Shown piece by piece: positions 1-10,414 of a DNA stretch of 64,000 nt (its first letter is position 1; each line of letters begins with the position of its first letter). This stretch comes from Phreatobacter sp. Lineage in GTDB: Bacteria; Pseudomonadota; Alphaproteobacteria; Rhizobiales; Phreatobacteraceae. The notes beneath the pieces are model-generated. The model was not told where the DNA came from. It searched no databases and saw nothing but the letters and a program-made list of their open reading frames with translations. The stretch is from positions 124,001-188,000 of the forward strand of contig NZ_JAUYFA010000011.1 in the NCBI RefSeq assembly GCF_030691135.1. Reading direction: 5' to 3'. The position numbers were made by a program, and so were the translations under genes.

Positions 1-1
1 G

Positions 2-1279
2 CTGCTGATCAGCCACGACCGCGACCTTCTCGACGCCTCGGTCGAACACATCCTGCATCTCGACCAGGCCAAGCTGACGCTGTGGAAGGGCTCCTACACG
101 ACCTTCGCGAAGTCGCGGGCCATCGAGATGGCGGTGCGCGAGAAGGCGGCGAAGAAGCAGGAGGACAAGCGGGCCCATCTGCAGAGCTTCGTCGACCGCT
201 TCCGCGCCAAGGCGACCAAGGCGCGGCAGGCACAGTCGCGGCTGAAGATGCTGGAGAAGATGGAGGCGGTGTCGACCATCGTCGACAGCGACGTGCCGCC
301 CTTCGTCATTCCCGAGCCGGCGCGCAAGGCCTCACCGCCGATCATCACGATGGAAGGCGCCTCGGTCGGCTATACGGAGGGCCAGCCGATCCTCCGGCGG
401 CTCGACCTGAGGATCGACGACGACGACCGCATCGGCCTGCTCGGTGCCAATGGCAACGGCAAATCGACCTTCCTGAAGCTGATCTCGGACCGGCTGAAGG
501 CCATGAGCGGGCGGATGGTACGCGCCGACAAGCTGAAGATCGCCTATTTCGCCCAGCACCAGCTCGACGAACTGCGGCCGGCAGAGAGCGTCTATCTTCA
601 TTTCAGGCGGCTGATGCCCGACGATCCGGAGGCGAAGGTGCGCGGCGCCTGCGCCCGTGCCGGCTTTTCCGGCGAACGATCCGACACGAAGGTTTCCTCC
701 CTGTCGGGCGGCGAGAAGGCGCGCCTGCTCTTCGCCATCGCGGTCTTCGAGGGGCCGCACCTGCTGATCCTCGACGAACCGACCAACCATCTCGACATCG
801 ACAGCCGCGCCGCCCTGGTGGAGGCGCTGAACGGCTATTCGGGGGCCGTGCTGATCGTCTCGCATGACCGCCACCTCCTGGAATCGACGGTGGACCGGCT
901 CTGGCTGGTGCGCGACGGCACGGTGAAGCCCTTCGACGGCGATCTGACCGACTACCGCAAGATCGTGCTGTCGGGCGCGGCGCCGGCCCCCGACAAGGTC
1001 GACAGGCCGGACAAGGCGAGCGAACCGAGGCCGGCCGCCCCGGCGCGCGGCGAGACCAAGGCGCTGGCGAAGCGGGTCGCCGAGATCGAGGCGACGATGG
1101 AGAAATTGCGGGCGGATATCGACAAGATCGACCGGATCCTTGCCCAGCCCGGCTATTTCGAGGCCCATCCCGACAGCGCGGCCCAGGCGGCCAAGACCAG
1201 GGGCCTGCGCGAAAAGCAGCTCGCCGAGGCGGAAGAAGCCTGGCTCGAAGCGAGCGGGGAGCTGGAGGCGGCGGGCTGA
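2..1279 (+). CDS. ABC-F family ATP-binding protein, 5' end outside the window
   Basis: Cytosolic ABC-F ATPase with two nucleotide-binding domains and no membrane segments; the family acts on ribosomes or translation. The reading frame is open from base 2, so the N-terminal domain is cut by the window edge; the first visible residues (LLISHDRD) are the H-loop of the first ABC domain. An Arg/Lys-rich ABC-F linker follows. The second ABC domain then shows Walker A GANGNGKST (about 443-469), signature LSGGEKARL (about 703-729), Walker B with LDEPTNHLD (about 770-795) and a VSHDRH H-loop. A charged tail with coiled-coil character (about 1060-1270) resembles that of Uup/YheS-type members. The exact ABC-F subfamily is not resolved from the visible part. 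Confidence 0.93.
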   Translation: MLISHDRDLLDASVEHILHLDQAKLTLWKGSYTTFAKSRAIEMAVREKAAKKQEDKRAHLQSFVDRFRAKATKARQAQSRLKMLEKMEAVSTIVDSDVPPFVIPEPARKASPPIITMEGASVGYTEGQPILRRLDLRIDDDDRIGLLGANGNGKSTFLKLISDRLKAMSGRMVRADKLKIAYFAQHQLDELRPAESVYLHFRRLMPDDPEAKVRGACARAGFSGERSDTKVSSLSGGEKARLLFAIAVFEGPHLLILDEPTNHLDIDSRAALVEALNGYSGAVLIVSHDRHLLESTVDRLWLVRDGTVKPFDGDLTDYRKIVLSGAAPAPDKVDRPDKASEPRPAAPARGETKALAKRVAEIEATMEKLRADIDKIDRILAQPGYFEAHPDSAAQAAKTRGLREKQLAEAEEAWLEASGELEAAG

Positions 1280-1296
1280 GGCGGGACTGTTCCGCC
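1280..1296. terminator. Short hairpin between convergent genes
   Basis: The 20-nt gap between the ABC-F stop and the WYL regulator stop holds a GGCGG...CCGCC stem with a short loop. No clear T-run follows on either strand, so it is only a weak candidate for a two-way terminator. Confidence 0.3.
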
Positions 1297-1299
1297 GGC

Positions 1300-1983
1300 C
1301 TAATTCTCCTTGATCGTCTTGCGCCACCTCGCCCGCAGCACGCTCGGACGCTCGGGGTAGCGCTCGTCGAGGAATTCGGCGGAGGCGATGCGGTCGGTGC
1401 GGAAGGAGCGGAAGTCGCGGCGCAGTTCGCACCAGGCGATGAGGTGGCGCACGCTGTCGAAATAGCCGACCGCCACCGGCCAGAGGATGCGCTGGGTCGC
1501 CCTGCCCTGCTCGTCGCTGTAGCCCAGCGCGATCTTCTTGCCCTCGTGGATCCAGCCGCGGACGCGGGCGAGGTCGATGCGGTCCTCGGTCGGCTCCCAG
1601 GCAGGCCCCGTGCGGGAGACCGGATCGAGGGCAACGTCGCGCAGGCGCTCCGGCACGATGGCGGCGAGCTTGGCGATGAGGTCGGCGGCGGCGCGCGCCA
1701 GGGCGGGATCGCCGCGCGATTGCACCCAGCGGGCGCCGAGGGCGGCGGCCTCGATCTCGTCGGAGGTTAGCATCAGTGGCGGCAGGTCGAAGCCGCCCTC
1801 CAGCACATAGCCGAGGCCGGCCTCGCCGCGGATCGGCACGCGCTGGCCGATCAGGGTGGAGATGTCGCGGTAGATCGTGCGCTTGGACGTCTCGAGCTCG
1901 GAGGCGATGGCCTCGGCCGTCAGGGGCCGGCGCGAGCGGCGCAGGATCTGGATGATCTGGAAGAGTCGGTCGGAAGGTCTCAT
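1300..1983 (-). CDS. YafY-type helix-turn-helix/WYL-domain transcriptional regulator
   Basis: DNA-binding regulator of about 227 residues. The N-terminal HTH_11 domain begins MRPSDRLFQIIQIL and contains the recognition segment ETSKRTIYRDI. A C-terminal WYL domain (about residues 130-215) follows, with the usual ligand- or nucleic-acid-sensing fold and a W(PV)-type core around ILWPVAVGYFDSVRH. An upstream in-frame ATG at 2013 exists, but 1983 matches the usual family start and has AGGA at suitable spacing. It lies 63 nt downstream of the MFS gene on the same strand and may be transcribed with it. Its targets are unknown. Confidence 0.88.
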   Translation of the reverse strand: MRPSDRLFQIIQILRRSRRPLTAEAIASELETSKRTIYRDISTLIGQRVPIRGEAGLGYVLEGGFDLPPLMLTSDEIEAAALGARWVQSRGDPALARAAADLIAKLAAIVPERLRDVALDPVSRTGPAWEPTEDRIDLARVRGWIHEGKKIALGYSDEQGRATQRILWPVAVGYFDSVRHLIAWCELRRDFRSFRTDRIASAEFLDERYPERPSVLRARWRKTIKEN

Positions 1984-2046
1984 GGCGACATCCTGCCGCA
2001 GTCCTGCTGCCATCGTTATGACAGCAGTCTGGCAACAGAGCCATCG

Positions 2047-3225
2047 CTATCGCCGAAATCGACGCGACCAGGCGTAGACGAGGACGAGGGCGAGGCCGAG
2101 GCTCGACGCCGACAGGGCGAGCATGACGGGCACATAGCCGAAGGCGCCGATCGCCAGGCTCGCCGGCAGGGCGATGAGGGTCATGGCGGCGAAGAACACG
2201 GCGTTGAACACTGCCATGGGCGTCGCCCTCTGCTCGGGCGGCGTACCGTCGCAGATCCAGGCGGAGAGCACCGGGAAGCCGAGGGAATGGCCGAGCCCGA
2301 AGACGAAGCCGGCGACGACGACGCCGGTGATGGTCTGGGCCATGGCGACCAGAACCAGTCCAGCCGCCAGCAGGACGGCGCCGCCGGCGACGACGGCGCG
2401 GCGGTCGATGTTCTCGATCAGCCCCAGACCGCCGAATCTTACCGCGAAGATCGAGATGGTGAAGGCGGTGAAGAAGGCGCCGACGATGACGCCGCGTTCC
2501 ACCAGGAAGGGCGCGGCATAGGCGCCGATGAAGCCGAACATGTAGCCGTAGACGATGGCGGCCGACAGCGGCAGCCAGATGCGCGGGCTCGCCAGCAGGC
2601 CGAGAATGCCGCCGACCGGGCCCTCGGTCCTGTCGACCGGGCGGATCGTCCACAAGAGCGGCAGGCCCAGCACGGCCGGCACCGCGCCGGCGATGAAGTA
2701 CCCGCGCGCGCCGAAGCCGTGATAGAGGAATTCCGCGACGATGGGGCCGAAGGCATAGGGCAAGGGCGCCATGGCCGAGAGCAGGCCGAACAGCCGGACG
2801 AAGCGTGCGCGGGTCAGGCGCGTCGAGCCATAGGTCATGACCGGCGCGTGAAACAGCGCGAAGCCGGTGCCCTGGATGAGGCGCGAGGCGAGCGAGCCGA
2901 GGAAGGTCTCGTGGGTGAAGTAGAGGCTGATGAAGCCGAGCCCCGTCAGGATCGCGCCGATCCGCACCGTCTGGAGGATGCCGATCCGGTTGGCGATGGG
3001 CCCGGAGAACAGGCTCATCAGCACCAGGGGAATGCCGTAGACGGCGATCAGCAGGCCGATGTCGCGGTGCGAGAAGCCGACATCCTCCCAGACCACGGCG
3101 AGCAGCACGGACTGCTGGTTCGTCATGGCCGTGAGGAAGATGATCACGGCCAGGCGCCAGAACTCGGACCGGGCCGCGAGATCGATGAAACCTGGGGCAG
3201 GATCCGCTGACGGCAGGGCGTTCAC
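2047..3225 (-). CDS. Major facilitator superfamily transporter
   Basis: Inner-membrane transporter of 392 residues with about 12 hydrophobic segments, the normal MFS size. The loop between helices 2 and 3 carries SGPIANRIGILQTVR, a degenerate MFS motif A. The first lines (LTAMTNQQSVLLAVVWEDVGF) resemble drug/metabolite-type MFS proteins such as the Bcr/YfcJ group, but the substrate cannot be assigned. The start codon overlaps the holC stop (ATGA, 3222-3225), so it is probably translationally coupled to holC. A WYL regulator follows downstream. Confidence 0.9.
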   Translation of the reverse strand: MNALPSADPAPGFIDLAARSEFWRLAVIIFLTAMTNQQSVLLAVVWEDVGFSHRDIGLLIAVYGIPLVLMSLFSGPIANRIGILQTVRIGAILTGLGFISLYFTHETFLGSLASRLIQGTGFALFHAPVMTYGSTRLTRARFVRLFGLLSAMAPLPYAFGPIVAEFLYHGFGARGYFIAGAVPAVLGLPLLWTIRPVDRTEGPVGGILGLLASPRIWLPLSAAIVYGYMFGFIGAYAAPFLVERGVIVGAFFTAFTISIFAVRFGGLGLIENIDRRAVVAGGAVLLAAGLVLVAMAQTITGVVVAGFVFGLGHSLGFPVLSAWICDGTPPEQRATPMAVFNAVFFAAMTLIALPASLAIGAFGYVPVMLALSASSLGLALVLVYAWSRRFRR

Positions 3226-3674
3226 GCCCGCTTCCCCCAGCGGCCGTTCTCGTCCTGCTGCCAGTAGGTGCAGGCATGGCCCGCCGCCCTGGCCGCCTTC
3301 CAGCTGGCGCGGGCCTGGTCGAGGGCGTCGGTGTCGTTGCCGTCGAACATCAGGACGATGCGCTCATAGGCCGCGATGTCGTCGGGAAGGGCCGCACCGT
3401 CGACGAGGAAGCGGACGGTGGCGCCGTTGGCGCGGTCAGGGCCCGCCGTCAGGAGCACGGGCTGCAGCGCCGCATCGGCCTCGCGATCCGTGCCGTGCGG
3501 CAGGAAACTCTCGTCGGAATAGGTCCAGAGCAAGGCATCGAGTGCCTCGACCCTCTCGGGAGATGCGGCCTCGACGGCGACCTTCCAGCCGCGTTCCACC
3601 GATTTTTCGAGCAGCACCGGCAAGACCCTTTCGAGCGGCTGGTTCTGCAAATGGTAGAACAGGATGTCGGTCAC
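3222..3674 (-). CDS. holC: DNA polymerase III subunit chi
   Basis: Clamp-loader accessory subunit that links polymerase III to single-stranded DNA-binding protein. The 150-residue protein has the typical HolC start (TDILFYHLQNQPLERVLP) and the conserved DALLWTYSDESFLPHG segment; it ends in YWQQDENGRWGKR as alphaproteobacterial chi proteins do. It starts with GTG, 32 nt after the pepA stop, in the widespread pepA-holC order. The ATGA overlap with the downstream MFS gene suggests coupling. Confidence 0.95.
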   Translation of the reverse strand: MTDILFYHLQNQPLERVLPVLLEKSVERGWKVAVEAASPERVEALDALLWTYSDESFLPHGTDREADAALQPVLLTAGPDRANGATVRFLVDGAALPDDIAAYERIVLMFDGNDTDALDQARASWKAARAAGHACTYWQQDENGRWGKRA

Positions 3675-3706
3675 GAGTTCCGTCGTTTTTGCATGGCTCC
3701 GGACGA

Positions 3707-5203
3707 TCAGCGCTCGTAGCCGTCGGCGACGAACCTGTCGAGCAGCCTGACGCCCCAGCCGGCGCCCCAGCTGCGATTGAGATCGCCCTTGTTGGAATTC
3801 ATCGCCGTGCCGGCGACGTCGAGATGGGCCCAGGGCGTGTCGCCGACGAAGCGCTTGAGGAACTGGGCCGCCGTGATGGCACCGCCATAACGGCCGCCAG
3901 TGTTCTTCATGTCGGCGAACTGGCTGTCCATCAGCTTGTCGTACTCGGTCGAGAGCGGCATGCGCCAGACCTTCTCGCCGGTGACGAGCCCGGCATCGGT
4001 CAGCCCCTTCGCCACCGCGTCGTCGTTGGAGAAGAGCCCGGCATTCTCCTGTCCGAGCGCCACCATGATGGCACCGGTGAGGGTCGCGAGATTGACCATC
4101 ACCTTCGGCTTGAAGCGGTCCTTGGCGTACCAGAGCACGTCAGCGAGGACGAGACGGCCCTCGGCGTCGGTGTTGATCATCTCGATGGTCTGGCCGGACA
4201 TCGAGGTGAGGATGTCGCCGGGACGATAGGCGTTGCCGTCGGGCATGTTCTCGACGAGGCCGATGAGGCCGACGACGTTGACCCGCGCCTTGCGGGCGGC
4301 GAGCGCATGCATGGCGCCGACGACGGCGGCGGCACCGCCCATGTCGCCCTTCATATCCTGCATGCCCTCGCCCGGCTTCAGCGAGATGCCGCCGGAATCG
4401 AAGCAGACGCCCTTGCCGACGAGGCAGACCGGCGCTTCGCCGTCCTTGCCGCCGTCCCAGCGCATGACGACGACGTGGCTGTCGCGGACCGAGCCCTGTC
4501 CGACCGCCAGCAGCGCGCCCATGCCGAGCTTCTTCATGTCCTTTTCGTTCAGCACCTCGATATCGACGCCGAGACGCGACAGATCACCGGCGCGCTTGGC
4601 GAATTCGGTCGGGTAGAGGACGTTCGGCGGCTCGTTGACGAGATCGCGGGCGAGATCGACGCCGTCGGCGATGGCCTCGCGCGCCTTGTAGGCCTTGCGC
4701 GCGGCCTTCTCGTCGGCGACGAGCAGGGTGATGACGCGCTTCTTGGCACCGGCCTCGCCGTCCTTCTTCTTAGTCTTGTAGCGGTCGAAGCTGTAGAAGC
4801 GCAGCCGCAGGCCGAGGGCGAGATCGGCCGCCTGGCCGGCGTCGAGCGGGCCGGCAGCCGTGGCGAGGATCACCGTCGCCTCGGTCGAAGCCTCAGGCAG
4901 ACGGGCGCAGATCGCACCGCCCAGCTTGATGACGTCGAGTTCCTTCCAGTCGGAGGGCTTGCCGATACCGGCGGCGATCAAGCGCGAGGCCGCGACCTTC
5001 TCCGGTGCGATGATGTCGAGAAAGGATCCGGACTTGCCTTTGAAGCCGTCCTCCGCGGCGGCGCGCTCGAACAGGTCCTTGGCCGGGGCCAAAAGCGCGG
5101 CGGTCTCGCTGGACAGGGCGACATCCTCGCCGACGAGGCAGACCACGAGGCCGGATGCGGTGGCGGAAAGCGGAGCGAAGCTGATCTTCAGAGTGTCGTG
5201 CAT
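3707..5203 (-). CDS. pepA: Leucyl aminopeptidase (M17 family)
   Basis: Cytosolic dinuclear-metal aminopeptidase, also a DNA-binding protein in some bacteria. The 498-residue product is full length. The C-terminal catalytic domain shows [16 protein letters not shown] (metal/catalytic Lys and Asp), the [15 protein letters not shown] segment and the family signature NTDAEGRL. The start at 5203 ([12 protein letters not shown]) was chosen because it gives the normal N-terminus; the frame stays open for 53 more codons upstream but that part lacks family character. It is divergent from lptF across about 200 nt, which must hold both promoters, and is followed by holC. Confidence 0.96.
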   Translation of the reverse strand: MHDTLKISFAPLSATASGLVVCLVGEDVALSSETAALLAPAKDLFERAAAEDGFKGKSGSFLDIIAPEKVAASRLIAAGIGKPSDWKELDVIKLGGAICARLPEASTEATVILATAAGPLDAGQAADLALGLRLRFYSFDRYKTKKKDGEAGAKKRVITLLVADEKAARKAYKAREAIADGVDLARDLVNEPPNVLYPTEFAKRAGDLSRLGVDIEVLNEKDMKKLGMGALLAVGQGSVRDSHVVVMRWDGGKDGEAPVCLVGKGVCFDSGGISLKPGEGMQDMKGDMGGAAAVVGAMHALAARKARVNVVGLIGLVENMPDGNAYRPGDILTSMSGQTIEMINTDAEGRLVLADVLWYAKDRFKPKVMVNLATLTGAIMVALGQENAGLFSNDDAVAKGLTDAGLVTGEKVWRMPLSTEYDKLMDSQFADMKNTGGRYGGAITAAQFLKRFVGDTPWAHLDVAGTAMNSNKGDLNRSWGAGWGVRLLDRFVADGYER

Positions 5204-5402
5204 GGGGCCAACGTGCTGTGGATGAGAATCGGGCGCAATACCCTGATGCATCACACTAACGCGACGTTGTGGCCCGCGGGAGACGGCACCGCGGGAATCG
5301 GCAATGCGGATCGACGCCACCTTGCCGCCGCCATGATCCGCTTCTAACCCTGATGACGACATAAGCGCGGGTTGGCGGACCCTGCACCAGCATGAGCCGG
5401 GA

Positions 5403-6581
5403 ATGGGATCCCTCGAACGCTATATATTCCGTCAGGCTGCCCTCACCTTTGTGGCCGGCCTGTTCATTCTGACATTGGTCGTCTGGATCACGCAGGTCCT
5501 GCGGCAGCTCGACCTCGTGACCAACAGCGGCCAGACCATCGCCCTGTTCTTCATGATGACGAGCCTGGGCATCCCTGTGCTGTTGGCCCTCATCGCGCCG
5601 ATCGCTCTGTTCATCGCGGTCGTGCAGACGCTGAACAAGCTGAACGGCGATTCCGAGCTCATCGTGATGTCGGCCGCCGGCGTCTCGCCGGCACGCCTCG
5701 CCCGGCCGCTGTTCATCCTGACGGCGCTCGTCATGCTCTTCGTCGGCTCGCTGTCCCTGTGGCTGACGCCGACATCGATCCGGCATTTCCGCCTGCTGCT
5801 GACACAGGTCCAGGCGAACCTCCTCACCGCGATCGTGCGTCCCGGCCAGTTTACCCAGGCCGACCGCGGCCTCACATTCCACATCCGCGACCGCGCGCCC
5901 GGTGGCGTGCTGCTCGGCATCGTCGTCGCCGACACCCGCGACCCGCAGGTCCACATGATCTATGTGGCCGAGCGCGGGGTCATCACCGAACAGCCGCAGG
6001 GCACGTTCTTCGTGCTGGAGAACGGCAATCTGCAACGCCGCGAGCTCAAGGACGGCAACACGTCGATCGTCGTCTTCGACCGCTATGCCTTCGACCTGTC
6101 GCAGCTGACCCAGGCGGCCGAAACGATTTATAGACCATCGGAGCGCTATACGTTCGAGCTCATGAACCCCGACCCTGCCGATCCCATGCTGGAACGGTGG
6201 CGTGGGCGGTTCCGTCAGGAGCTGCACGACAGGTTTGCCGCGCCGCTCTACCCACTGGCCATGTTGTGTATTGCGTTTGCCATGCTGGGACAGGCCCGTA
6301 CGACGCGGCAGAGCCGCGGAGCCGCGATCGCCGGTGCGATCATCCTGATGGCTGCCTTCCGCGGCAGCGGCTTCGCCGTGTCCGGCATCGTCGCGGCGCG
6401 CCCCGCGGCCGTGCCCCTCGTCTATCTCCTGCCGATCGCGAACATCGTCTTTTTCGGGGCCATGTCCCTCGGCTACGTCAAGGTCAGGCCGCCGGCGGTG
6501 CTGACGCGCATCTCCAACGACCTCTCCGACCGCATCTCCCGGATGATCGCGGCACGCATGGCGCAGAGGGGCAGCGCCTGA
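5403..6581 (+). CDS. lptF: LPS export ABC transporter permease LptF
   Basis: Inner-membrane permease of the LptB2FGC complex that extracts lipopolysaccharide from the inner membrane and drives it across the periplasm. The 392-residue protein begins LERYIFRQ, the coupling-helix region typical of LptF, and has three N-terminal and three C-terminal membrane helices around a periplasmic beta-jellyroll (about residues 105-265). It is the first gene of the lptF-lptG-lptD-surA-pdxA-rsmA run; its stop overlaps the lptG ATG by one base. lptB and lptC are not in this window. Confidence 0.95.
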   Translation: MGSLERYIFRQAALTFVAGLFILTLVVWITQVLRQLDLVTNSGQTIALFFMMTSLGIPVLLALIAPIALFIAVVQTLNKLNGDSELIVMSAAGVSPARLARPLFILTALVMLFVGSLSLWLTPTSIRHFRLLLTQVQANLLTAIVRPGQFTQADRGLTFHIRDRAPGGVLLGIVVADTRDPQVHMIYVAERGVITEQPQGTFFVLENGNLQRRELKDGNTSIVVFDRYAFDLSQLTQAAETIYRPSERYTFELMNPDPADPMLERWRGRFRQELHDRFAAPLYPLAMLCIAFAMLGQARTTRQSRGAAIAGAIILMAAFRGSGFAVSGIVAARPAAVPLVYLLPIANIVFFGAMSLGYVKVRPPAVLTRISNDLSDRISRMIAARMAQRGSA

Positions 6582-7663
6582 TGGTTTCGACCTTCTCCCG
6601 CTACATGACGCGCAAGTTCCTCGCGGCGGTGGGAGGCACGTTCCTCGGTACTTTCGGCCTGGTTCTCATCGTCGACTTCGTCGAGCAATTGCGCCGTGTC
6701 GAGGATGCGACCCGGGCGCCGACCCACCTGGTGGCGCTGCTGACGGTCTACCGCGTCCCCGCCTTCATCGAGATCGTGCTGCCCTTCGCTGTTCTGGTCG
6801 GCGCCATGCTCTGCTTCCTCGGCCTCTCGCGGAAACTCGAGCTGGTGGTGGCGCGGGCCGCGGGATTGTCGGCCTGGCAGTTCCTGACACCGCCCGTCGT
6901 GCTGGCATTGCTGCTCGGCGTCTTCGCGGCAGCCATCTACAATCCGGTGGCGTCCGACTTCCGCGAGCGCAGCTTCAAACTGGAATCGGACCTGTTCGGC
7001 CGCGCCGTCTTTGTCGACCAACGCACCAATTTCTGGCTCCGGCAGGCGACGCCCGACGGCCAGGCTGTGATCAATGCCGCCTCCGCCACCGAGCGCGGCC
7101 AGCGGCTGACCGGTGTCAGCGCCCTCGTCTACGGCGCAGACGGGACCTTCAAGGAACGGATCGACGCCGAGGGCGCCGATCTCGGCGACGGTTTCTGGCT
7201 GCTCCGGAAGGCCGTCGTGACGCCGGTCGGAGCCGAACCGGTGAGGCACGAGACCTATCGTCTGGCGACGCGGCTGACCGCCGAGCAGGTCCGCCAGAGC
7301 TTCGTCATGCCCGAGCAGGTCTCGTTCTGGGAACTGCCGCAGTTCATCGAACTGGCCCGTCGCTCGGGCCTGCCGACGGCCCGTTTCGAGCTGCAATACC
7401 AGCTTCTTCTGGCCAGACCCCTGCTTCTCGTCGCCATGGTGCTGGTGGCGGCTGCGGCGAGTTTGCGCTTCGCCCGGCTCGGTGGACTGGGCAAGACGAT
7501 TCTGGGTGGCGTGGTCGCCGGATTTTTGCTTTACGTGGGTTCCGAACTCGCCGGCAATCTGGGACGCTCGAATCTCGTGCCCCCGGTCCTTGCCGCTTGG
7601 TCGCCTGCATTTATCGGTGCGTTGATGGGTTTCATGGTTCTTCTGAAGCTGGAGGATGGCTGA
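6581..7663 (+). CDS. lptG: LPS export ABC transporter permease LptG
   Basis: Partner permease of LptF, 360 residues, with the same layout: three helices, a periplasmic jellyroll domain and three helices. The start [14 protein letters not shown] at 6581 is the normal LptG N-terminus and sits in a TGATG overlap with lptF. The C-terminal half contains the family block FELQYQLLLARPLLLVAMVL and a GGVVAGFLLYV helix. It overlaps the lptD start (TGATG at 7661-7665), so the three genes are likely translated together. Confidence 0.95.
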   Translation: MVSTFSRYMTRKFLAAVGGTFLGTFGLVLIVDFVEQLRRVEDATRAPTHLVALLTVYRVPAFIEIVLPFAVLVGAMLCFLGLSRKLELVVARAAGLSAWQFLTPPVVLALLLGVFAAAIYNPVASDFRERSFKLESDLFGRAVFVDQRTNFWLRQATPDGQAVINAASATERGQRLTGVSALVYGADGTFKERIDAEGADLGDGFWLLRKAVVTPVGAEPVRHETYRLATRLTAEQVRQSFVMPEQVSFWELPQFIELARRSGLPTARFELQYQLLLARPLLLVAMVLVAAAASLRFARLGGLGKTILGGVVAGFLLYVGSELAGNLGRSNLVPPVLAAWSPAFIGALMGFMVLLKLEDG

Positions 7664-10335
7664 TGCTTCGCGCAGCACGCCGTCCGGCGGCTTCTACGGC
7701 CCGAATCGCCCGCTCTGCCCTGACCGTGACCGCCAGCCTTCTGGCTCTGGTCGTCGCGGCGGGCGGATTTGCGCCCCTGCGCGCCCAGACGGCCAGTGAT
7801 CAGGCCGAGCCGCGGCCCTATATCCTCGATCCGACCCAGGTGCAGAACCAGCCCGTGCAGCGGTCGCCGGCGCGGCAGGCCGGCCCCCTGCCGACCGCCG
7901 GCCCGACCTTCACCTCGACCCCGCCCGGTACGCCGATGCAGGTCAATGCGGGGCAGCTGGTCTATGACGAGCGGACCAGCCGGGTGTCGGCGCGCGGCAG
8001 CGTGCAGATCTACTACGACGGCCGGACGATCGAGGCCGACGTCGTCACCTATGACCAGCGCTCCGGCCGCGTCCGCGCCACCGGCAATGTCCGCATCACC
8101 GAGCCGTCGGGCAACATCGCCCACGGGCAGGACATGGAGTTCGACCAGCAGTTCACCAATGGCTTCATCCAGTCGCTGAACATCGAGACGCCGGATCGCC
8201 GTTTCATCGGCGCCGCCCAGGTGACGCGGGAAGGCGGCGACGTCACCACCTTCGAGCGCGCCGCCTATACCGCCTGCGCCTCCTGCCGCGCCGACCTGTC
8301 GAAGCCGCCGACCTGGGTCATCAAGGCCAAGCGCATCATCCACCGCGAGTCCGAGCGCACCATCTATTTCGAGGATGCGCGCTTCGAGATGTTCGGGGTG
8401 CCGATCGCCTATATGCCGCGCTTCTGGGCACCCGATCCGACGGTCCGCAAGGCCTCCGGCATCCTCGTGCCCGGCATCGCCGGCTCCAACCGCACCGGCA
8501 TGGGCGTCGAGATTCCGTATTTCTGGAACATCCAGCCGAACTACGACCTGCTGATCGCGCCGCGCTACTATTCCCGCCAGGGCTTCATGCCGCTGGTCGA
8601 ATGGCGGCACGGGTTCGAGAGCGGCTACTATTCCATCCGGGCGGCCGGCATTCGGCAGAACGACCCGAGCGTCTTCACCTATTCAAGTGGGATCAACGAG
8701 GTTGGCAACCGCGAGTTCCGCGGCATCCTGCACACGACCGGCATGTTCCGCATCAACGAACGCTGGTCCGTCGGCTGGGATCTCAATCTCATGTCCGACA
8801 CGGCCTTCCTCAGGGACTATTCCCTGTCGCTGCCGGGCCAGACGGAGGCCAATTCCCGTCTTTTCCTGCGGGGACAGGGACCTCGGAGCTGGTTCGACCT
8901 GTCGGCGACGCGCTATGTCGGCATCACCGCGACCGACGTCAACAACAAGGTTTTGCCGACCTCGCACCCGGTGCTCGACTATTTCCGCGTGCTCGACCAG
9001 TCGGTGGCCGGCGGCGAGTTCTCGTGGCGGACCAGCGTCGTCAGCCTGACGCGCGAACAGGCGGACGTCACCGCGCGAAACACCACCGCCACCGAACTGG
9101 TGAACGGCACCGCCCTGCCGCTGTTCTGCTACGCGACCCTGCCCCAGGGGCCGCAGCCGGTGCCTGCGCCGACTTATGTCAACCGCATCGACCCGCGGAA
9201 CTGCCTGGTGAACGGCATCGACGGCCACTATTCGCGGGCCTCGGTCGAGGTCGCCTGGCGGCGGCGCGTCACCGACGCGATGGGTCAGGTCTGGGAGCCC
9301 TTCGTCTCGGTGCGCGGCGATGTGACCTACCACCTGCTCAAGGACAGCAACAGCAGCCCGTTGCTCGGATCGTTCTCGCGGCTCTCCCAAGACGACCGGA
9401 TCTACACGCGCTTCATGCCGACCGTCGGCATCACCTACCGCTATCCCTGGATCGCGGCGACCGAATACGGGACGACGACGGTCGAGCCAATCGTGCAGTT
9501 GATCGCCCGGCCGAACGAGACGAGTATCGGCAACATCCCCAACGAGGATGCGCAGAGCCTCGTCTTCGACGACACCAACCTGTTCCAGGTGAACAAGTTC
9601 TCGGGCTGGGACCGGATCGAGGGCGGCGGTCGCATGAATTACGGCCTCAACGTCACCCACCGCTTCACCAACGGGACCTGGGTGAACGTCATGTTCGGCC
9701 AGTCTCTGCACCTGTTCGGCATCAACTCCTTCTCGGCCGGCGCGCTCTTCGACATGGCGTCGACCGGCGCCAATTCCGGCCTCAACAAACAGCGGTCGGA
9801 CTATGTGGCGCGGTTCCAGTACCAGATGGACCGCAATTTCCGCGTGTCGGCCTTCGGGCGCTTCGACGAGCGAACCTTGGCCATCCAGCGTGGCTCCGTG
9901 GATGCGACGGGTCGCTTCGGCAATTTCGCCCTCACCGGCACCTATGGCTTTCTCGCGCCGCAACCCGAACTCGGCTACCAGGTCGCGCGCAGCGCCATCG
10001 GCGCCGCCGTGTCCTATACTGTGGCGACGAACTGGACGGTCTACGGCGCCGCCCGCTTCGCATTCCAGCGGCAGAACCTGGCGGCGACGGTCGTGGCGGA
10101 TCTGACCGAGCGGAATAAGGTCGAAGGCCTTACGGTCGGCGTCAACTATCTCGACGATGCGATGCAGCTCGGTTTCTACTATTCCCGCGATTTCGCCGCC
10201 GATGTCGTGACGCTGAACAACGTCGCGACGACGCGTGACGTCCACCGCTTCATGTTCAGGTTCAACCTGCGCACGATCGGCGAACTGAGCCTGTCCCAGA
10301 ACGTCTCGAACTGGTTCAATCCGCCCTCGCAATGA
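7663..10335 (+). CDS. lptD: LPS-assembly protein LptD (OstA/Imp)
   Basis: Outer-membrane translocon that inserts LPS in the outer leaflet. The 890-residue product has an N-terminal signal sequence (cleavage near residue 41, LRAQ) and a Gln/Pro-rich linker. An OstA/LptA-like jellyroll (about residues 85-215, e.g. GQLVYDERTSRVSARGSVQI) is followed by a large C-terminal beta-barrel rich in alternating aromatic/hydrophobic strands, ending FNLRTIGELSLSQNVSNWF. Two Cys occur close together (ACASC) after the jellyroll, with further Cys in the barrel, which could form disulfides as in E. coli LptD. No lptE is adjacent. Coupled to lptG by overlap. Confidence 0.94.
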   Translation: MLRAARRPAASTARIARSALTVTASLLALVVAAGGFAPLRAQTASDQAEPRPYILDPTQVQNQPVQRSPARQAGPLPTAGPTFTSTPPGTPMQVNAGQLVYDERTSRVSARGSVQIYYDGRTIEADVVTYDQRSGRVRATGNVRITEPSGNIAHGQDMEFDQQFTNGFIQSLNIETPDRRFIGAAQVTREGGDVTTFERAAYTACASCRADLSKPPTWVIKAKRIIHRESERTIYFEDARFEMFGVPIAYMPRFWAPDPTVRKASGILVPGIAGSNRTGMGVEIPYFWNIQPNYDLLIAPRYYSRQGFMPLVEWRHGFESGYYSIRAAGIRQNDPSVFTYSSGINEVGNREFRGILHTTGMFRINERWSVGWDLNLMSDTAFLRDYSLSLPGQTEANSRLFLRGQGPRSWFDLSATRYVGITATDVNNKVLPTSHPVLDYFRVLDQSVAGGEFSWRTSVVSLTREQADVTARNTTATELVNGTALPLFCYATLPQGPQPVPAPTYVNRIDPRNCLVNGIDGHYSRASVEVAWRRRVTDAMGQVWEPFVSVRGDVTYHLLKDSNSSPLLGSFSRLSQDDRIYTRFMPTVGITYRYPWIAATEYGTTTVEPIVQLIARPNETSIGNIPNEDAQSLVFDDTNLFQVNKFSGWDRIEGGGRMNYGLNVTHRFTNGTWVNVMFGQSLHLFGINSFSAGALFDMASTGANSGLNKQRSDYVARFQYQMDRNFRVSAFGRFDERTLAIQRGSVDATGRFGNFALTGTYGFLAPQPELGYQVARSAIGAAVSYTVATNWTVYGAARFAFQRQNLAATVVADLTERNKVEGLTVGVNYLDDAMQLGFYYSRDFAADVVTLNNVATTRDVHRFMFRFNLRTIGELSLSQNVSNWFNPPSQ

Positions 10336-10414
10336 GCCCCCTGCCCTGATTGCGCCACCCTCTTGGGCGAGGGAGCAGGCTCGGCATTCATCCCATCCCC
10401 AAGGAGGCGCCACC

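Noticed and set aside
332-3277. Long minus-strand open frame across the ABC-F, WYL and MFS region
   Set aside because: It is Arg/Pro/His-rich, overlaps three genes with clear domains, and matches no family; a high-GC shadow frame.
10336-10414. Open frames around the lptD-surA gap
   Set aside because: They overlap the strong Shine-Dalgarno and start of the SurA-like gene and have no family character.
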